NCBI GenBank assembly: GCA_038209365.1 | Contig: JBBQXS010000012.1 | Span: 1-64,000 of the forward strand | Length of the DNA stretch: 64,000 nucleotides | DNA from: DASQHW01 sp038209365 | GTDB taxonomy: Bacteria > Actinomycetota > Acidimicrobiia > IMCC26256 > PALSA-610 | Direction of reading: 5' to 3' | In this document: positions 49,986-58,955 of the stretch, piece by piece | How positions within the stretch are numbered: the stretch's first letter is position 1 | Layout: each line of letters begins with the position of its first letter | The notes under the pieces: model-generated | Databases searched by the model: none | What the model was told of the DNA's origin: nothing | What the model saw: only the letters and a program-made list of their open reading frames with translations | Position numbers and translations under genes: made by a program

Positions 49986-50438
49986 TCAGCGCCGGATGAG
50001 CAGCTCGGGCGGCAGGGAGCCCTGGAACCAGAGGGTCGTCTCGACCCGGCGGGCGATCCTCCAACCCGCGTCGGTGCGCACGAAGTCGTCGTCGTAACGC
50101 GCGCCGACGAAGAAGAAGTGCAGTGGGCCGTCGCGGGTCGCCGCGCCCTGGGGGTTGGCGACCATCGTGCGCACGCGTGCGGTGTTGCCGTCCAGCGTCA
50201 CGTCGATGTTCGACATCAGGTGCTGGGTCACCGGGAACGCGGACATCACCTTCTCGAGCCAGCGCCGCACCTCGCGGTATGGACCGACCTTGCCGCCGGG
50301 GTTCGACGAGTAGTCCACGTGCGCATCGTCGGTGAAGCACGTGTCGAGGAGCGCCCAGTCCTTGGTGTCGATCGCCCAGCCGTACCGCACGATCACGTCG
50401 TGGATCTCGGCGCGATCCGAGAGCTCCTCCGGTGTCAC
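49986..50438 (-). CDS. SnoaL/NTF2-like protein
   Basis: 150 residues from GTG 50438 (GTGA overlap with the upstream gene). 'LSDRAEIHDVIVRYGWAIDT' and 'WALLDTCFTDDAHVDYSS' are the classic SnoaL-like start; Asp/His line the cone-shaped pocket. Members are polyketide cyclases, isomerases or hydroxylating-enzyme subunits. Cotranslated with a MaoC-like gene, hence likely part of CoA-ester or steroid-type metabolism. Confidence 0.83.
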   Translation of the reverse strand: MTPEELSDRAEIHDVIVRYGWAIDTKDWALLDTCFTDDAHVDYSSNPGGKVGPYREVRRWLEKVMSAFPVTQHLMSNIDVTLDGNTARVRTMVANPQGAATRDGPLHFFFVGARYDDDFVRTDAGWRIARRVETTLWFQGSLPPELLIRR

Positions 50439-50917
50439 GGCGCGAGCGGCTTCGCCTCGTCGGCGCCGGGCTTGCAGTTGATCGCGAGCGTGAACTTGGT
50501 CGTGACGACGGGTTCGCCCGTCTGCTCGTTCGTCCACGTCGTCTCGGTCACATAGAACTCGAGCTTTCCTCCGTCGGATTTCTGCTTCTCGTACACGTCC
50601 GAGATCGAACCCTCGCCGACGAGCACGTCACCGACGTGGGGCCACGCGCCGCCGTGGTAGACGAACTCCTGCTCGCCGTGGAGGATCGCCCGTCCCTTGC
50701 CTCGGAGGTTCTCGATGGGAAGCCCGGCGGCGCCGCCGACGCCCATCGAGCCCCAATAGGTCATCGAGAACGGGAACGTCGGAGGGACGGGTGCATGCTC
50801 CGACGAGTACGCGGCATCGTCGTCCATCAACGCCTGCGCGAAGACGCGCACCGGCCCGCGCTCGATGACGACCTTCTGCGTGCCGAGCGACCGGCCCGAG
50901 AGTTCGGTGAGAGCCAT
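50435..50917 (-). CDS. MaoC-like/FAS1-type hot-dog dehydratase
   Basis: 160 residues. Hot-dog domain with N-terminal MaoC features: 'VRVFAQALMDDDAAYSS', 'PVPPTFPFSM', 'LHGEQEFVYHGGAWPHVGDVL'. Single-domain form (MaoC N, PF13452-type), which usually acts as half of a heteromer. The partner may be the SnoaL-like protein or another MaoC elsewhere. Leaderless ATG 50917. Confidence 0.82.
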   Translation of the reverse strand: MALTELSGRSLGTQKVVIERGPVRVFAQALMDDDAAYSSEHAPVPPTFPFSMTYWGSMGVGGAAGLPIENLRGKGRAILHGEQEFVYHGGAWPHVGDVLVGEGSISDVYEKQKSDGGKLEFYVTETTWTNEQTGEPVVTTKFTLAINCKPGADEAKPLAP

Positions 50918-50925
50918 GGCGCCGG

Positions 50926-50931
50926 AGGCTA
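50926..50931 (-). promoter_or_regulatory. -10 box of the MaoC-like/SnoaL operon (leaderless)
   Basis: TAGCCT on the minus strand ends 8 nt before ATG 50917. Confidence 0.5.
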
Positions 50932-50996
50932 GCGAGGGGGCCGATGACGAGTCGACCGCGGTACGCAGCCCTTGTGACGCCGACGCGCGGCAAAAC

Positions 50997-51028
50997 GGGG
51001 GCCGGTCCCGCGGGGTGGGACCGGCCCC
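50997..51028 (-). terminator. Possible leftward intrinsic terminator
   Basis: 12-bp perfect stem with a 7-nt loop. Reading leftward, the stem is followed by CGTTTT. No minus-strand gene is seen upstream, so it may end an unannotated RNA. Confidence 0.45.
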
Positions 51029-51297
51029 TCTCGCACCGGGTAGGGATCGGTGCCGCTCGGCAGGAGGCGGATGTAGAGGCCAGCGAGCAGCATTCCGACC
51101 AGACGCGACCCAGCGCGAGACTCCGTTTCTCTTCCCTCTCCGAGCATGCGGCTGCTTGCACGTACGAACCATTGGTCAGGTGACCGATTCGCAAGATGCG
51201 GGCGACACCCCACGCTGCGTAATGACCGAGCGTGCCGGGCCGTCGCATCGTCCACGTCTGGGTGACGATCGGTACACATCACAATTCGCGTGAGGCA

Positions 51298-51303
51298 TAT
51301 CGT
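51298..51303 (+). promoter_or_regulatory. -10 box of the membrane protein gene (leaderless)
   Basis: TATCGT ends 8 nt before GTG 51312. Confidence 0.45.
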
Positions 51304-51311
51304 CGACGCCC

Positions 51312-52670
51312 GTGACGATGCCAACGGCCTCAGTGCGAGCCGTCACGCGCTCGACGGTTCATGCACCGCGCCGACGGGCATGGCTCATCTGGCCGCCCGT
51401 CGCCATTGCCGCCACCGTGGCCCAGCTGTACCGGCAGGCGGGCGTGCCGCCCTGGCGCACGATCTGGGCCGAGGACGGCCGCACCTTCTTCGCCGGCACC
51501 GCGAGCGTCGGCCGGCTTCTCGATCCGTACGCGGGCTATCTCGAACTCATCCCGCGCGCGCTCGGGCTCGCCGGCCACCTGGTCCCTCTCCAGGATCTCG
51601 CTGTGTACTACGCGATCGCCGGCGCAATTCTCACCACGATCTGCGCCGCCGCCGTGTGGAGGTTCACTCGCCAGATCGTCCCCTCGACCGTCTTACGGGC
51701 GGTGCTCGCGCTCAGCGTCGTACTCGCCCCCACCATGATCCTCGAGCAGCTCGCGAACGGCGTGAACACCATCTGGGCGGTCGCGTTCGCGGCGTGGTGG
51801 GCGGTGGTCTACCGGCCCGACTCGAACACCGACGCAGCCGCTCCCGCGGCGGTCGTGTTCCTCGCGGTCGTCTCCCAAGCGCTCGCGCTGACTTACGCAC
51901 CGGTTGTTGCCTACAACGCGTGGAAGCGACGCGAGCGTCCGACGCTGCTCGTTGCCGCCGCGTTCACGGTGGGCGCGTTCGTGCAGTTGGTCGTGATGGC
52001 CCGCGCGACGGGCGACACCCTGTCGGGCACCCACCATTTCGGTGATTTCCCGAAGATCTATGGCGTACGGGTCCTCGGGTCCATGCTCGTCAGCGAACGC
52101 CGGCTCGGCGACGTGTGGACTGCACTCGGCGACACCCTTCCCGTGCTGGCCGCGCTCGTCGCGATTGGCGCGCTCGTCCTGCTGTTCCGCGTTGCCGCGG
52201 CGCGCCGGGGTGTCGCGGCAGTCACGGTCTTGTACTCGGTCGCGCTCTACGGTCTGACGCTGTGGGGGCGAGGTACCGTCGGGCTGCGCATCGGTACGAG
52301 ATACCACTCCGCCGGGAACAGGTACGCGTCGCTGTCGATCTGGCTCCTGCTCAGCGGACTCTGCATCCTTGCGGCCAACGCGGGGCGACGGACGCGCGCC
52401 GTCGCCATCGTGGTGATTGCCGCGCAGTTTGCGTTCGTCGCGTTTCTCGGCTTCCGTGGCGCCAAGCCGCGCTCCGAGGCATCCACCTGGTCGGACTCGC
52501 TTCACACCGCGGCCGCACAATGTGCGAGAACTCGATTGCCAACTGCCACGGCGCCCGTCGTACCGCGCGTACGGGCATTCGCGGTACGCGTCAGCTGCGC
52601 AGAACTGAGGCGAGAATTCGCGAGCGGCGCGGCCCGGCGACCGCGCGGAGAAGCCCGGCCCTTCCCGTAA
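51312..52670 (+). CDS. Polytopic membrane protein, GT-C-like
   Basis: 452 residues, about ten hydrophobic segments. Loop 1 has 'PPWRTIWAEDGRTFFAG' with an acidic pair, as in GT-C glycosyltransferases, and a long 'YLELIPRALGLAGHLVP' follows. The C-terminus is soluble and basic. It may transfer a sugar from a lipid carrier, but key residues do not decide this. GTG start (ATG 51318 is an alternative). No operon partner. Confidence 0.65.
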   Translation: MTMPTASVRAVTRSTVHAPRRRAWLIWPPVAIAATVAQLYRQAGVPPWRTIWAEDGRTFFAGTASVGRLLDPYAGYLELIPRALGLAGHLVPLQDLAVYYAIAGAILTTICAAAVWRFTRQIVPSTVLRAVLALSVVLAPTMILEQLANGVNTIWAVAFAAWWAVVYRPDSNTDAAAPAAVVFLAVVSQALALTYAPVVAYNAWKRRERPTLLVAAAFTVGAFVQLVVMARATGDTLSGTHHFGDFPKIYGVRVLGSMLVSERRLGDVWTALGDTLPVLAALVAIGALVLLFRVAAARRGVAAVTVLYSVALYGLTLWGRGTVGLRIGTRYHSAGNRYASLSIWLLLSGLCILAANAGRRTRAVAIVVIAAQFAFVAFLGFRGAKPRSEASTWSDSLHTAAAQCARTRLPTATAPVVPRVRAFAVRVSCAELRREFASGAARRPRGEARPFP

Positions 52671-52779
52671 GTACCAATTTTCTCATCGGTCGTCGCCGGC
52701 GGCCGATGAGACGATCTATGGCGAGATTCGGGGACTTCGCGACCCGACTGAACGACGCACGCTGACGAGGATGGTTGCG

Positions 52780-53037
52780 ATGCGGATTCCGGATCAGATC
52801 GCGGAAATCGGCGACGAAGCCCAGCGACAGCAGGCAAGAACGACCGCGGCAATCATCGACGCGATGATGGCCGCCGACGCAAACGTCGTCCCCAAACCGT
52901 TCGCGGTAGCTGCCGGGGTCGAGCACGAGCTCAAGACGTCGGGCGCGTTCGGCGACGACGAAGTTCAGGCATGGCGCGAATGGGCGTATCGGAGGGCCAC
53001 GACAATCTACGAGAGGCATCCCGCACGCGACGACTGA
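52780..53037 (+). CDS. Small hypothetical protein
   Basis: 85 residues from ATG 52780, which has GAGG 9 nt upstream (ATG 52771 is in frame). Acidic/helical start 'RIPDQIAEIGDEAQRQQART' and no known motif. It sits between a membrane-protein gene and a convergent LLM gene. A 9-bp hairpin (TCTCATCGG/CCGATGAGA, 52681-52711) lies upstream. Plausible by codon use; moderately supported. Confidence 0.45.
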   Translation: MRIPDQIAEIGDEAQRQQARTTAAIIDAMMAADANVVPKPFAVAAGVEHELKTSGAFGDDEVQAWREWAYRRATTIYERHPARDD

Positions 53038-53077
53038 CGCGGAGGAGTGGCTCGTCGAACCGCAGTTGCGACCGACG

Positions 53078-54013
53078 CTAGGTGCCGGCGAGTCGTTCAA
53101 TGACGGGTGCGATTGCCGGCAAGGTGCTCGCGGGAACAGTCCAGTACGAGACGCCCCAACGCTCGCGATGGCGTTCGAGCTCGGCGCAGATCTCTCCGAT
53201 TGATCCGACCAAGACGTGCGGCGATCGCAACAACTCCTCGGGAGTAAGCCCGACGCTCTCTGCGATTCTCCCGGCCGTCGTTGTCGGGTCCGCCGAGACG
53301 ACAACCGGGGACGCGACCATCTGCAACTCGAGGTCACCCGCTCGTTCCTTTGCCGCGATTCGGATCCAGCCAAGCTGCTCGTCGACCGCCGCCTCGACGG
53401 ACTGGCGGGGCGGAAGATGTCCGAGTCGTCTCGAGCTGAGGCTTGGCGCGATCCCGACAATGTCGGCCTCGTGTGCGGCAAACGACAGCAGACGCCTCCC
53501 GGCGCCGCCTATGAGAAGCGGCGGATGCGGGCGTTGGTTCGGCTTCGGCCGCCCGTCGATCTCGTGCACGCGGTAATGGTGTCCTTCGAACGTGAACTGT
53601 CCGTCGGCGAACAGTCCTTTCATCACCGCGACTGCCTCGCACAGGCGATCGACACGCACCGATGGTCGATCGAATTCGATGCCGACCTTCGCGTACTCGG
53701 GGGCGAGCCAGCCTGCGCCGATTCCCCAGTCGACTCGCCCGCCCGAGAGCACATCCAAGGTCGCGAGCTCCTTGGCGTACATCACCGGGTGTCGGTAGTC
53801 GTTGCACGCGACGAGGGCTCCAACTCGCACCGCCGTGGTGGCGTCGATTGCTGCGCCGAGCGCGGGGATCAACGCGAACTGGTTGCCGAAATGGTCGGAG
53901 ACGACAAGATTCGTGCAGCCGGCGTCCTCGACGCGGCGGCAAAGGGAACGCCAGTCCTCTCGAGTGCCCGCGAGGTCGGCCGTGACACCGAAGCGGAATG
54001 GGCGTCTCTTCAT
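53078..54013 (-). CDS. LLM-class oxidoreductase (MSMEG_2516-like)
   Basis: 311 residues from ATG 54013. 'FRFGVTADLAGTREDWRSLC', 'TNLVVSDHFGNQF', 'LDVLSGGRVDWGIGAGWLAPEY' and 'HPPLLIGGAGRRLLSFAA' match the LLM family, resembling the MSMEG_2516 (TIGR03621) F420 group. It probably uses F420. Alone in its transcription unit. Upstream 54014-54209 contains no evident gene; its promoter was not identified. Confidence 0.8.
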   Translation of the reverse strand: MKRRPFRFGVTADLAGTREDWRSLCRRVEDAGCTNLVVSDHFGNQFALIPALGAAIDATTAVRVGALVACNDYRHPVMYAKELATLDVLSGGRVDWGIGAGWLAPEYAKVGIEFDRPSVRVDRLCEAVAVMKGLFADGQFTFEGHHYRVHEIDGRPKPNQRPHPPLLIGGAGRRLLSFAAHEADIVGIAPSLSSRRLGHLPPRQSVEAAVDEQLGWIRIAAKERAGDLELQMVASPVVVSADPTTTAGRIAESVGLTPEELLRSPHVLVGSIGEICAELERHRERWGVSYWTVPASTLPAIAPVIERLAGT

Positions 54014-54209
54014 CGTGTGTGCTGAAGACGGCAGACTGGCGCATCGCCCATGCGTCACAGCGGCATCGGCGCTAGGCGAGGAGTCGGCTTCGGGCTCTCT
54101 GTTGCTTGTGGAGAACCAGCATAACTGCGAGTTGCGCGCCGCCGAGAAAGACCGTCCGACATCTGAGCGACGGCGGTAACACTCTGGGCTTGCGGAGCGT
54201 CTCACACCC

Positions 54210-54860
54210 ATGACGCCTGTGACAGCTCCTGGTGGTGCGCAGCCTGAACAATTCGAACGCATGAGCGAGCGTCCCGTGGTCCGATGGATCCGCGTCGTCG
54301 TCGTCCTCGCTATCGGGCTGGTTGTGTTGTTCCCCGCGCTGTTCGTCGTCGGGTGGTTCACGTTTTCTGGCGGGCGATTCGGCTGGATCCCTTCGCTGCT
54401 CGCATTCAGCGCGTTGGGTCTTGTCATTGGTTGGGCAGCAGTTTCGACACACTGGGCGACGGCTAGGAAGCTCACGTCGATCACCCTTGCGGCAGTGGGG
54501 GGGATCGTCGGCATCGCGGCAGCGCATCTTGCGCCTGCGACGCCCGGTCGACTGCGTCACGAGGTCGAAGCGTTCGCCCAGCCGTCATGGCAACTGACCA
54601 ATGACCGCGTGGACGGGAACGCCTCGTGCTTCGATTCCTGCACGTCGGTCACCCGCGAATATCACGTCAACGCCGATGTCCGCGACGTCCTCACGACGCT
54701 ACGGCCCGTGCTTACGAGACATCATTGCTTCCAGCCAACCGCCGGGATCGATCCGAATCATTGGGCTTGCAATGGCGGCGGAGATATTCGGGTGAGCGTC
54801 GACGTCGAACGTGAATTGAACCGCGTCACGGTCGTGTCGATCGCCGCAGTCGCTTCCTAG
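54210..54860 (+). CDS. Membrane protein with exported C-terminal domain
   Basis: 216 residues. Three hydrophobic segments (~27-48, 57-76, 88-105) are followed by a soluble ~110-residue part with four Cys ('NASCFDSCTS', 'HHCFQP', 'HWACNGG'), possibly disulfide-linked outside the cell. No family recognised. Upstream gap of ~190 bp holds no other feature I can support. Confidence 0.6.
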   Translation: MTPVTAPGGAQPEQFERMSERPVVRWIRVVVVLAIGLVVLFPALFVVGWFTFSGGRFGWIPSLLAFSALGLVIGWAAVSTHWATARKLTSITLAAVGGIVGIAAAHLAPATPGRLRHEVEAFAQPSWQLTNDRVDGNASCFDSCTSVTREYHVNADVRDVLTTLRPVLTRHHCFQPTAGIDPNHWACNGGGDIRVSVDVERELNRVTVVSIAAVAS

Positions 54861-54994
54861 TCGGACGTACGCCAATCGGCGTGGCTATGGGTCAGGGTGG
54901 CACGGGCTGCTGGCGCGGTCGCGTATCGACGCGGTCACCCGCGTGTCGCCGGTGTAATGCTCGGATGTCCGAACACGAAAGTCCTGGTAGAGCC

Positions 54995-56533
54995 CTATTT
55001 CCCCGCGGCTTGTTCCCGCAGCTTGTGCTTCATCACCTTTCCGGTGGCGTTGCGGGGCAACTCGTCGACGAACCACAGCGTGCGGGGCCGTTTGTAGTCG
55101 GCCAGTCGTTCGGCACAGAACGCCAGCAACTCGTCCTCATCGATCTTCGCGTCGGGCTTGCGCACGACAAAGGCGCCGACGTCCTCGCCGAGCACGTCGT
55201 GCGGGACTCCGACGACCGCCGCTTCCCGTACGGCGCCATGCTCGAGGATCACCGCCTCGACATCGGTCGCATAGATGTTGTTGCCGCCGCGAATGATCAT
55301 GTCCTTGATGCGGCCCGAGATGTAGACGAAGCCGTCGTCGTCGAGGTACGCGAGGTCGCCGGTTCGTAGCCAGCCTTCGGCCGTCCATGTCGCCGCGTTC
55401 GCGCCGTCGTCCATGTAGTACTCGCGTCGCTTGCCGGGCAGACGGACGTGTAGTTCGCCGACCTCACCGGGCTCGCGTTCACCCTCGGTGTCGGGATCGA
55501 CGATCCGCACCTCCATCGGATGCATCGGCTTGCCGACCGACCCGATCCGCTTGTCCGCCTCGTCACCGGGCATCGTGATGTACGCGGGCCCGGCTTCGGT
55601 GAGTCCGTACGAGTTGATGACCGACGCCTGCGGCATCGCGTCCTGCAACTTCTTCAATGTGGCCGGCGCGAGGGGTGCGCTGCCGATCGATACCGAAAGC
55701 GGCCCCGACAGATCGGACGACGCGAACCGCGGGCTCGCAGTGATCAGCTCGGCCATGGCCGGCACGAGGAAGATCATCATCGGGCGCTCGCGCTCGACGA
55801 CGTCGAACCAATGGTCGACATCGAATTTCGCCATGTACAGGCCGGCGAGCCCGAGCTTCATCGGGTTGTACACGAAGCTCATGCCCGCAAACGTGAACAG
55901 TGGCGCGCCGTGCAACCAGCCGAGGGCCGTCCACTGCGGCACGCCGTTCGGGATCATCGCCACGTTCCGATGGCGGACGAGCACCCCCTTCGGGAGTCCG
56001 GTCGTGCCCGACGTGTACATGATGTCGGCCATGTCGTCGGCGTCGACCGGCACCTGCACGTCGGTCTCGTCGTAGGCGTCCAGTGCCGACCACTCGCTCG
56101 TCGTCAGCGTGGCCGCGAGATGGAGTACGTCCTCCACCGCGCGGGCGTCATCGCGCAGCCGGTCGTTGGTCACGATGACCCGCGGCCCGGAGTGCCGCAG
56201 AATCGTGCGCACCTCGTCGACCGACAACCGCGTGTTCACGGGCACCATCACCGCGCCGGCCTTGTGCACGGCCGCGTACGTCGTGATCCATTGCAAGCAG
56301 TGGTCGCTGTCCATGTAGAGCGCGACGCGGTCCTGCTTCTCGACGCCGTGGTCGATGAGCCACCGGGCGAGTTGGCTCGACCTCGCGTCCCACTCGCGAA
56401 ACGTCAGCGTGCTCCCGGCGTCGAGGTCGCGGTACGCGGGCTCGTCGGGGAAGCGGCGGGCCATGAAGCGCAACTGATCGACGAGCATCGGCCCGTCGGG
56501 CGCGTCCGGAGGGTCGGGCGGGGCGTCACTCAT
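54995..56533 (-). CDS. AMP-forming acyl-CoA ligase
   Basis: 512 residues from ATG 56533 (GGAG upstream). 'IMYTSGTTGLPKGVL', 'NSYGLTEAGP', 'GWLRTGDLAYLDDDGFV', and the catalytic Lys in 'NATGKVMKHKL' are all present. A Pro/Asp-rich N-terminus precedes the domain. It follows the SDR gene by 46 bp, likely one operon. Substrate unknown; the plus-strand downstream gap 54861-54994 shows no other element. Confidence 0.86.
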   Translation of the reverse strand: MSDAPPDPPDAPDGPMLVDQLRFMARRFPDEPAYRDLDAGSTLTFREWDARSSQLARWLIDHGVEKQDRVALYMDSDHCLQWITTYAAVHKAGAVMVPVNTRLSVDEVRTILRHSGPRVIVTNDRLRDDARAVEDVLHLAATLTTSEWSALDAYDETDVQVPVDADDMADIMYTSGTTGLPKGVLVRHRNVAMIPNGVPQWTALGWLHGAPLFTFAGMSFVYNPMKLGLAGLYMAKFDVDHWFDVVERERPMMIFLVPAMAELITASPRFASSDLSGPLSVSIGSAPLAPATLKKLQDAMPQASVINSYGLTEAGPAYITMPGDEADKRIGSVGKPMHPMEVRIVDPDTEGEREPGEVGELHVRLPGKRREYYMDDGANAATWTAEGWLRTGDLAYLDDDGFVYISGRIKDMIIRGGNNIYATDVEAVILEHGAVREAAVVGVPHDVLGEDVGAFVVRKPDAKIDEDELLAFCAERLADYKRPRTLWFVDELPRNATGKVMKHKLREQAAGK

Positions 56534-56579
56534 GTCGCTCCGCTCCCATCCGGTCGCGGGGCCGTCGTCCCCCGAACTG

Positions 56580-57455
56580 TCACTCGCCGAAGCCCATTGG
56601 TGGGACCTTGCTGCGGCGACCGGCGAAGATCTCGTCCTTGCGGGTGACCAACTCCTCGGGGGTCCAGCGGCCCTCGCTGCGGTCGAGCGTGTGCGCCTTC
56701 GACCATCCCTGCATGAGGTGGATCTTCGTCCCCCACACGACGAACACCTGTCCCGAGACGTCATCGGCTGCGTCACTGGCGAGGAAGCACACGATCGGCG
56801 CGATGTTGTCCGGAGACCACTCGGGCCCCTGCATGTAGTCGGCTGCGCCCGGCATCGACTCGGTCATCCGGGTCAGGGCCCGTGGGCACACGACATTCGC
56901 GGTGACGCCGTACTTCTTCAGCTCGCGCGCGAGCACGATCGTCATCGAGATGATTCCTGCCTTCGCGGTCGAGTAGTTCACCTGTCCGGCCTGGCCGAAG
57001 AGCCCCGACTCACTCGCGGTGTTGACGATCCGGCCGCGCACTTCCTCGCCCGCCTTGCTTCGCTCGCGCCAATGCTTGGCTGCCGCGTGACACGTTGACA
57101 TGTGTCCCTTGAGGTGCACGTCGATCACGGCGTCCCACAGCTCCTCGGAGATGTTGAAGCTCATCGCGTCGCGTAGGATGCCCGCGTTGTTCACGAGGAC
57201 GTCGAGGCGTCCGAACGAATCGATCGCGTCTTGGACGACCGCGCCGCCGCCTTCCCACGTCGCGACGTTGTCGGTGTTCGGAGTGGCCTCACCGCCGTCG
57301 GCGGCGATCTCGGCGACGACCCCCTCCGCACCCGTGCGCTCGACGTCGTTGACGACGACGCGGGCGCCCTCCGCCGCGAGGAGTCGCGCATGGCCGCGCC
57401 CGATGCCGCGCGCCGCGCCCGTGACGATCGCGACCTTGCCGTCGAGGATGCCCAC
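56580..57455 (-). CDS. Short-chain dehydrogenase (HSD4-like)
   Basis: 291 residues from GTG 57455. 'ILDGKVAIVTGAARGIGRGH', 'NNAGI', 'VNYSTAKAGI' with catalytic Tyr/Lys and the long C-terminus 'GWSKAHTLDRSEGRWTPEEL' resemble the 3-hydroxyacyl-CoA dehydrogenase domain of multifunctional enzyme type 2 (17-beta-HSD4). It should oxidise (3R)-3-hydroxyacyl-CoA. Adjacent to a ligase gene in the same direction, consistent with beta-oxidation. Confidence 0.84.
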   Translation of the reverse strand: MGILDGKVAIVTGAARGIGRGHARLLAAEGARVVVNDVERTGAEGVVAEIAADGGEATPNTDNVATWEGGGAVVQDAIDSFGRLDVLVNNAGILRDAMSFNISEELWDAVIDVHLKGHMSTCHAAAKHWRERSKAGEEVRGRIVNTASESGLFGQAGQVNYSTAKAGIISMTIVLARELKKYGVTANVVCPRALTRMTESMPGAADYMQGPEWSPDNIAPIVCFLASDAADDVSGQVFVVWGTKIHLMQGWSKAHTLDRSEGRWTPEELVTRKDEIFAGRRSKVPPMGFGE

Positions 57456-57475
57456 GACCGTTGAGTTTCTCCGGG

Positions 57476-58180
57476 TCAGCCCGGCTCCGGCAAGGCGACG
57501 AGCTCGCCCGGGAAGATGAGATTGGGATTGCCCGAGCGGAGGGTCGTGCGGTTCGCCGCGATCACTGCTTGCCAGTAGCGCGCGATCGTCGAGTCGTCGG
57601 GCTGCGGGTTCCCCCGGACGACGAGCGCCGCCCGCGAGATGCCCCAGAGGTTGTCGCCGGGCCGGACCGAGTAAGCGCGCGCGGGAGCCGGCGCGACAGC
57701 AACCGGTGCACGAGCGACCGGCGGCGACGTGGTGCGGGGAGGGGAGCGGTGCGCGTCGACGCCCGCCGCGGGGGAGCGCACCACGGGCTCGTCCCGTACC
57801 GGAGGCGGTGCCGCCCTCGGGCCGGTCGCACCGGCGGGGATGACCGATCCGGCCAGGAACGATCCGACGATCGACGCCTCGACGAGCCTGCGCAGGAACG
57901 CCGGAGCGAGTCGCGCACCCGCGAAGGAGACCCGACTCGTCCGGGTGCGCAACCCCAGCTCGCACACGGTGGACACGACAACCAGCCAGCCGCACGACAG
58001 CACGGCCAGCGCCCACGCGGTGGTCACGCCGAGTTCGTCGCCGGTCCATGACGTGACCGGACCGTTCGGGCGCGGGCGCGCAGACGCCAGCGCGGCGAGC
58101 GTCATCGCGGCGACCACGACGACCATCCGCAACCGCGCCCGGGCGTGCGTGTGCGTCACGGACGCGACGTTAGAAGTCAT
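57476..58180 (-). CDS. LysM-domain membrane protein
   Basis: 234 residues. Two hydrophobic segments near the N-terminus (~18-40 and ~48-68), a Pro/Ala-rich linker, then a LysM domain (~175-232): 'YSVRPGDNLWGISRAALVV' and 'NPNLIFPGELVALPEP'. Likely peptidoglycan-binding and anchored. It lies 20 bp upstream of the SDR gene on the same strand. Start ATG 58180; TTGACG upstream could be a -35 element. Confidence 0.8.
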   Translation of the reverse strand: MTSNVASVTHTHARARLRMVVVVAAMTLAALASARPRPNGPVTSWTGDELGVTTAWALAVLSCGWLVVVSTVCELGLRTRTSRVSFAGARLAPAFLRRLVEASIVGSFLAGSVIPAGATGPRAAPPPVRDEPVVRSPAAGVDAHRSPPRTTSPPVARAPVAVAPAPARAYSVRPGDNLWGISRAALVVRGNPQPDDSTIARYWQAVIAANRTTLRSGNPNLIFPGELVALPEPG

Positions 58181-58221
58181 CTGAGAGTGCGTCAAATATT
58201 GCAAGAACGTCTGAGAGGGCC

Positions 58222-58227
58222 TAAGTT
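58222..58227 (+). promoter_or_regulatory. -10 box of the gene at 58236 (leaderless)
   Basis: TAAGTT ends 8 nt before GTG 58236. CTGAGAG is repeated at 58181-58187 and 58211-58217 in this divergent region. Confidence 0.45.
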
Positions 58228-58235
58228 GGCGAGCC

Positions 58236-58955
58236 GTGGCTACCCGAGGAGAAGCCGCCGCGACGCACCCGTCCCAGGCCCGGCTCGATGCGACGGCGGG
58301 GCGGAACGGGTCCTCCCCCTCCGGTGCGGAACCGGGAGAAGGCGGGCCAGGAGCAGGCGGACCACGAGAAAGACCGCCGGGCGGTCGACGTGCCCGGCCA
58401 ACGGGCGCGAAGCCGCTCGTCGCGGGGCTGCTGGTCGCAGCGCTGGCCGCGGGGTGGCTGCTCGTGCAGCAGCGCGCGTCCTCGAACAGACACGGCGGGC
58501 TCGCGGACGCACGCCCGACGCCTCCGAGCGCTACTCCCGTCGTTCCTCCGACACCCGCCGACACCACCGCGCTGCGCGCACTGCTCGCCGACGCCGGAGC
58601 CTGCGCGGATCTCGTGGAGTCTGTGCCGGCCGTGCAGTGTGACATCGGCGGCGTGCACCTCGACGTCCGCCTCCTCGCCCTCGCCGACGCGCACCGCATC
58701 TACCTCTCGTCTTCGGGTGCCCGGATCGCACCTCGCCGGGGGGCGCCGGCGTGTGCCCAAGGCCGGCCGGACGAGCGCGCGTGGTCACGCCCGGAAAGCC
58801 CGCTCATCGTGGCCGGGCGCTACCGCTGCCGCATCGAAGACGGCGCCGCCGCGATCTGGTGGACGGATGAGAAAGGGGTCGTCGCGCACGCGGTCGCCGG
58901 CGATGACGACCTCGCGGACCTCTTCGCCTGGTGGCGCGCGCATCGCAACGGGTGA
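58236..58955 (+). CDS. Single-pass membrane protein of unknown function
   Basis: 239 residues, GTG start. A disordered Gly/Pro/Arg-rich cytoplasmic N-terminus, one membrane helix (~61-77), and an outside domain of ~130 residues with three or four Cys ('GACADLVESVPAVQCDIGGV'). No family recognised. Divergent from the LysM protein, and coupled (GTGA) with a thioesterase gene, though the link may be only positional. Confidence 0.65.
   Translation: MATRGEAAATHPSQARLDATAGRNGSSPSGAEPGEGGPGAGGPRERPPGGRRARPTGAKPLVAGLLVAALAAGWLLVQQRASSNRHGGLADARPTPPSATPVVPPTPADTTALRALLADAGACADLVESVPAVQCDIGGVHLDVRLLALADAHRIYLSSSGARIAPRRGAPACAQGRPDERAWSRPESPLIVAGRYRCRIEDGAAAIWWTDEKGVVAHAVAGDDDLADLFAWWRAHRNG

Larger units (their letters stand above)
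50918..51311. other. 394-bp non-coding stretch
   Basis: No convincing gene is present. It holds a perfect 12-bp hairpin (GGGGCCGGTCCC 50998-51009, GGGACCGGCCCC 51017-51028) that on the minus strand is followed by CGTTTTG, like an intrinsic terminator for a leftward RNA. A GGTCA-GG-TGACC palindrome lies at 51174-51185, and promoter elements are at each end. A small RNA cannot be excluded. Confidence 0.5.
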
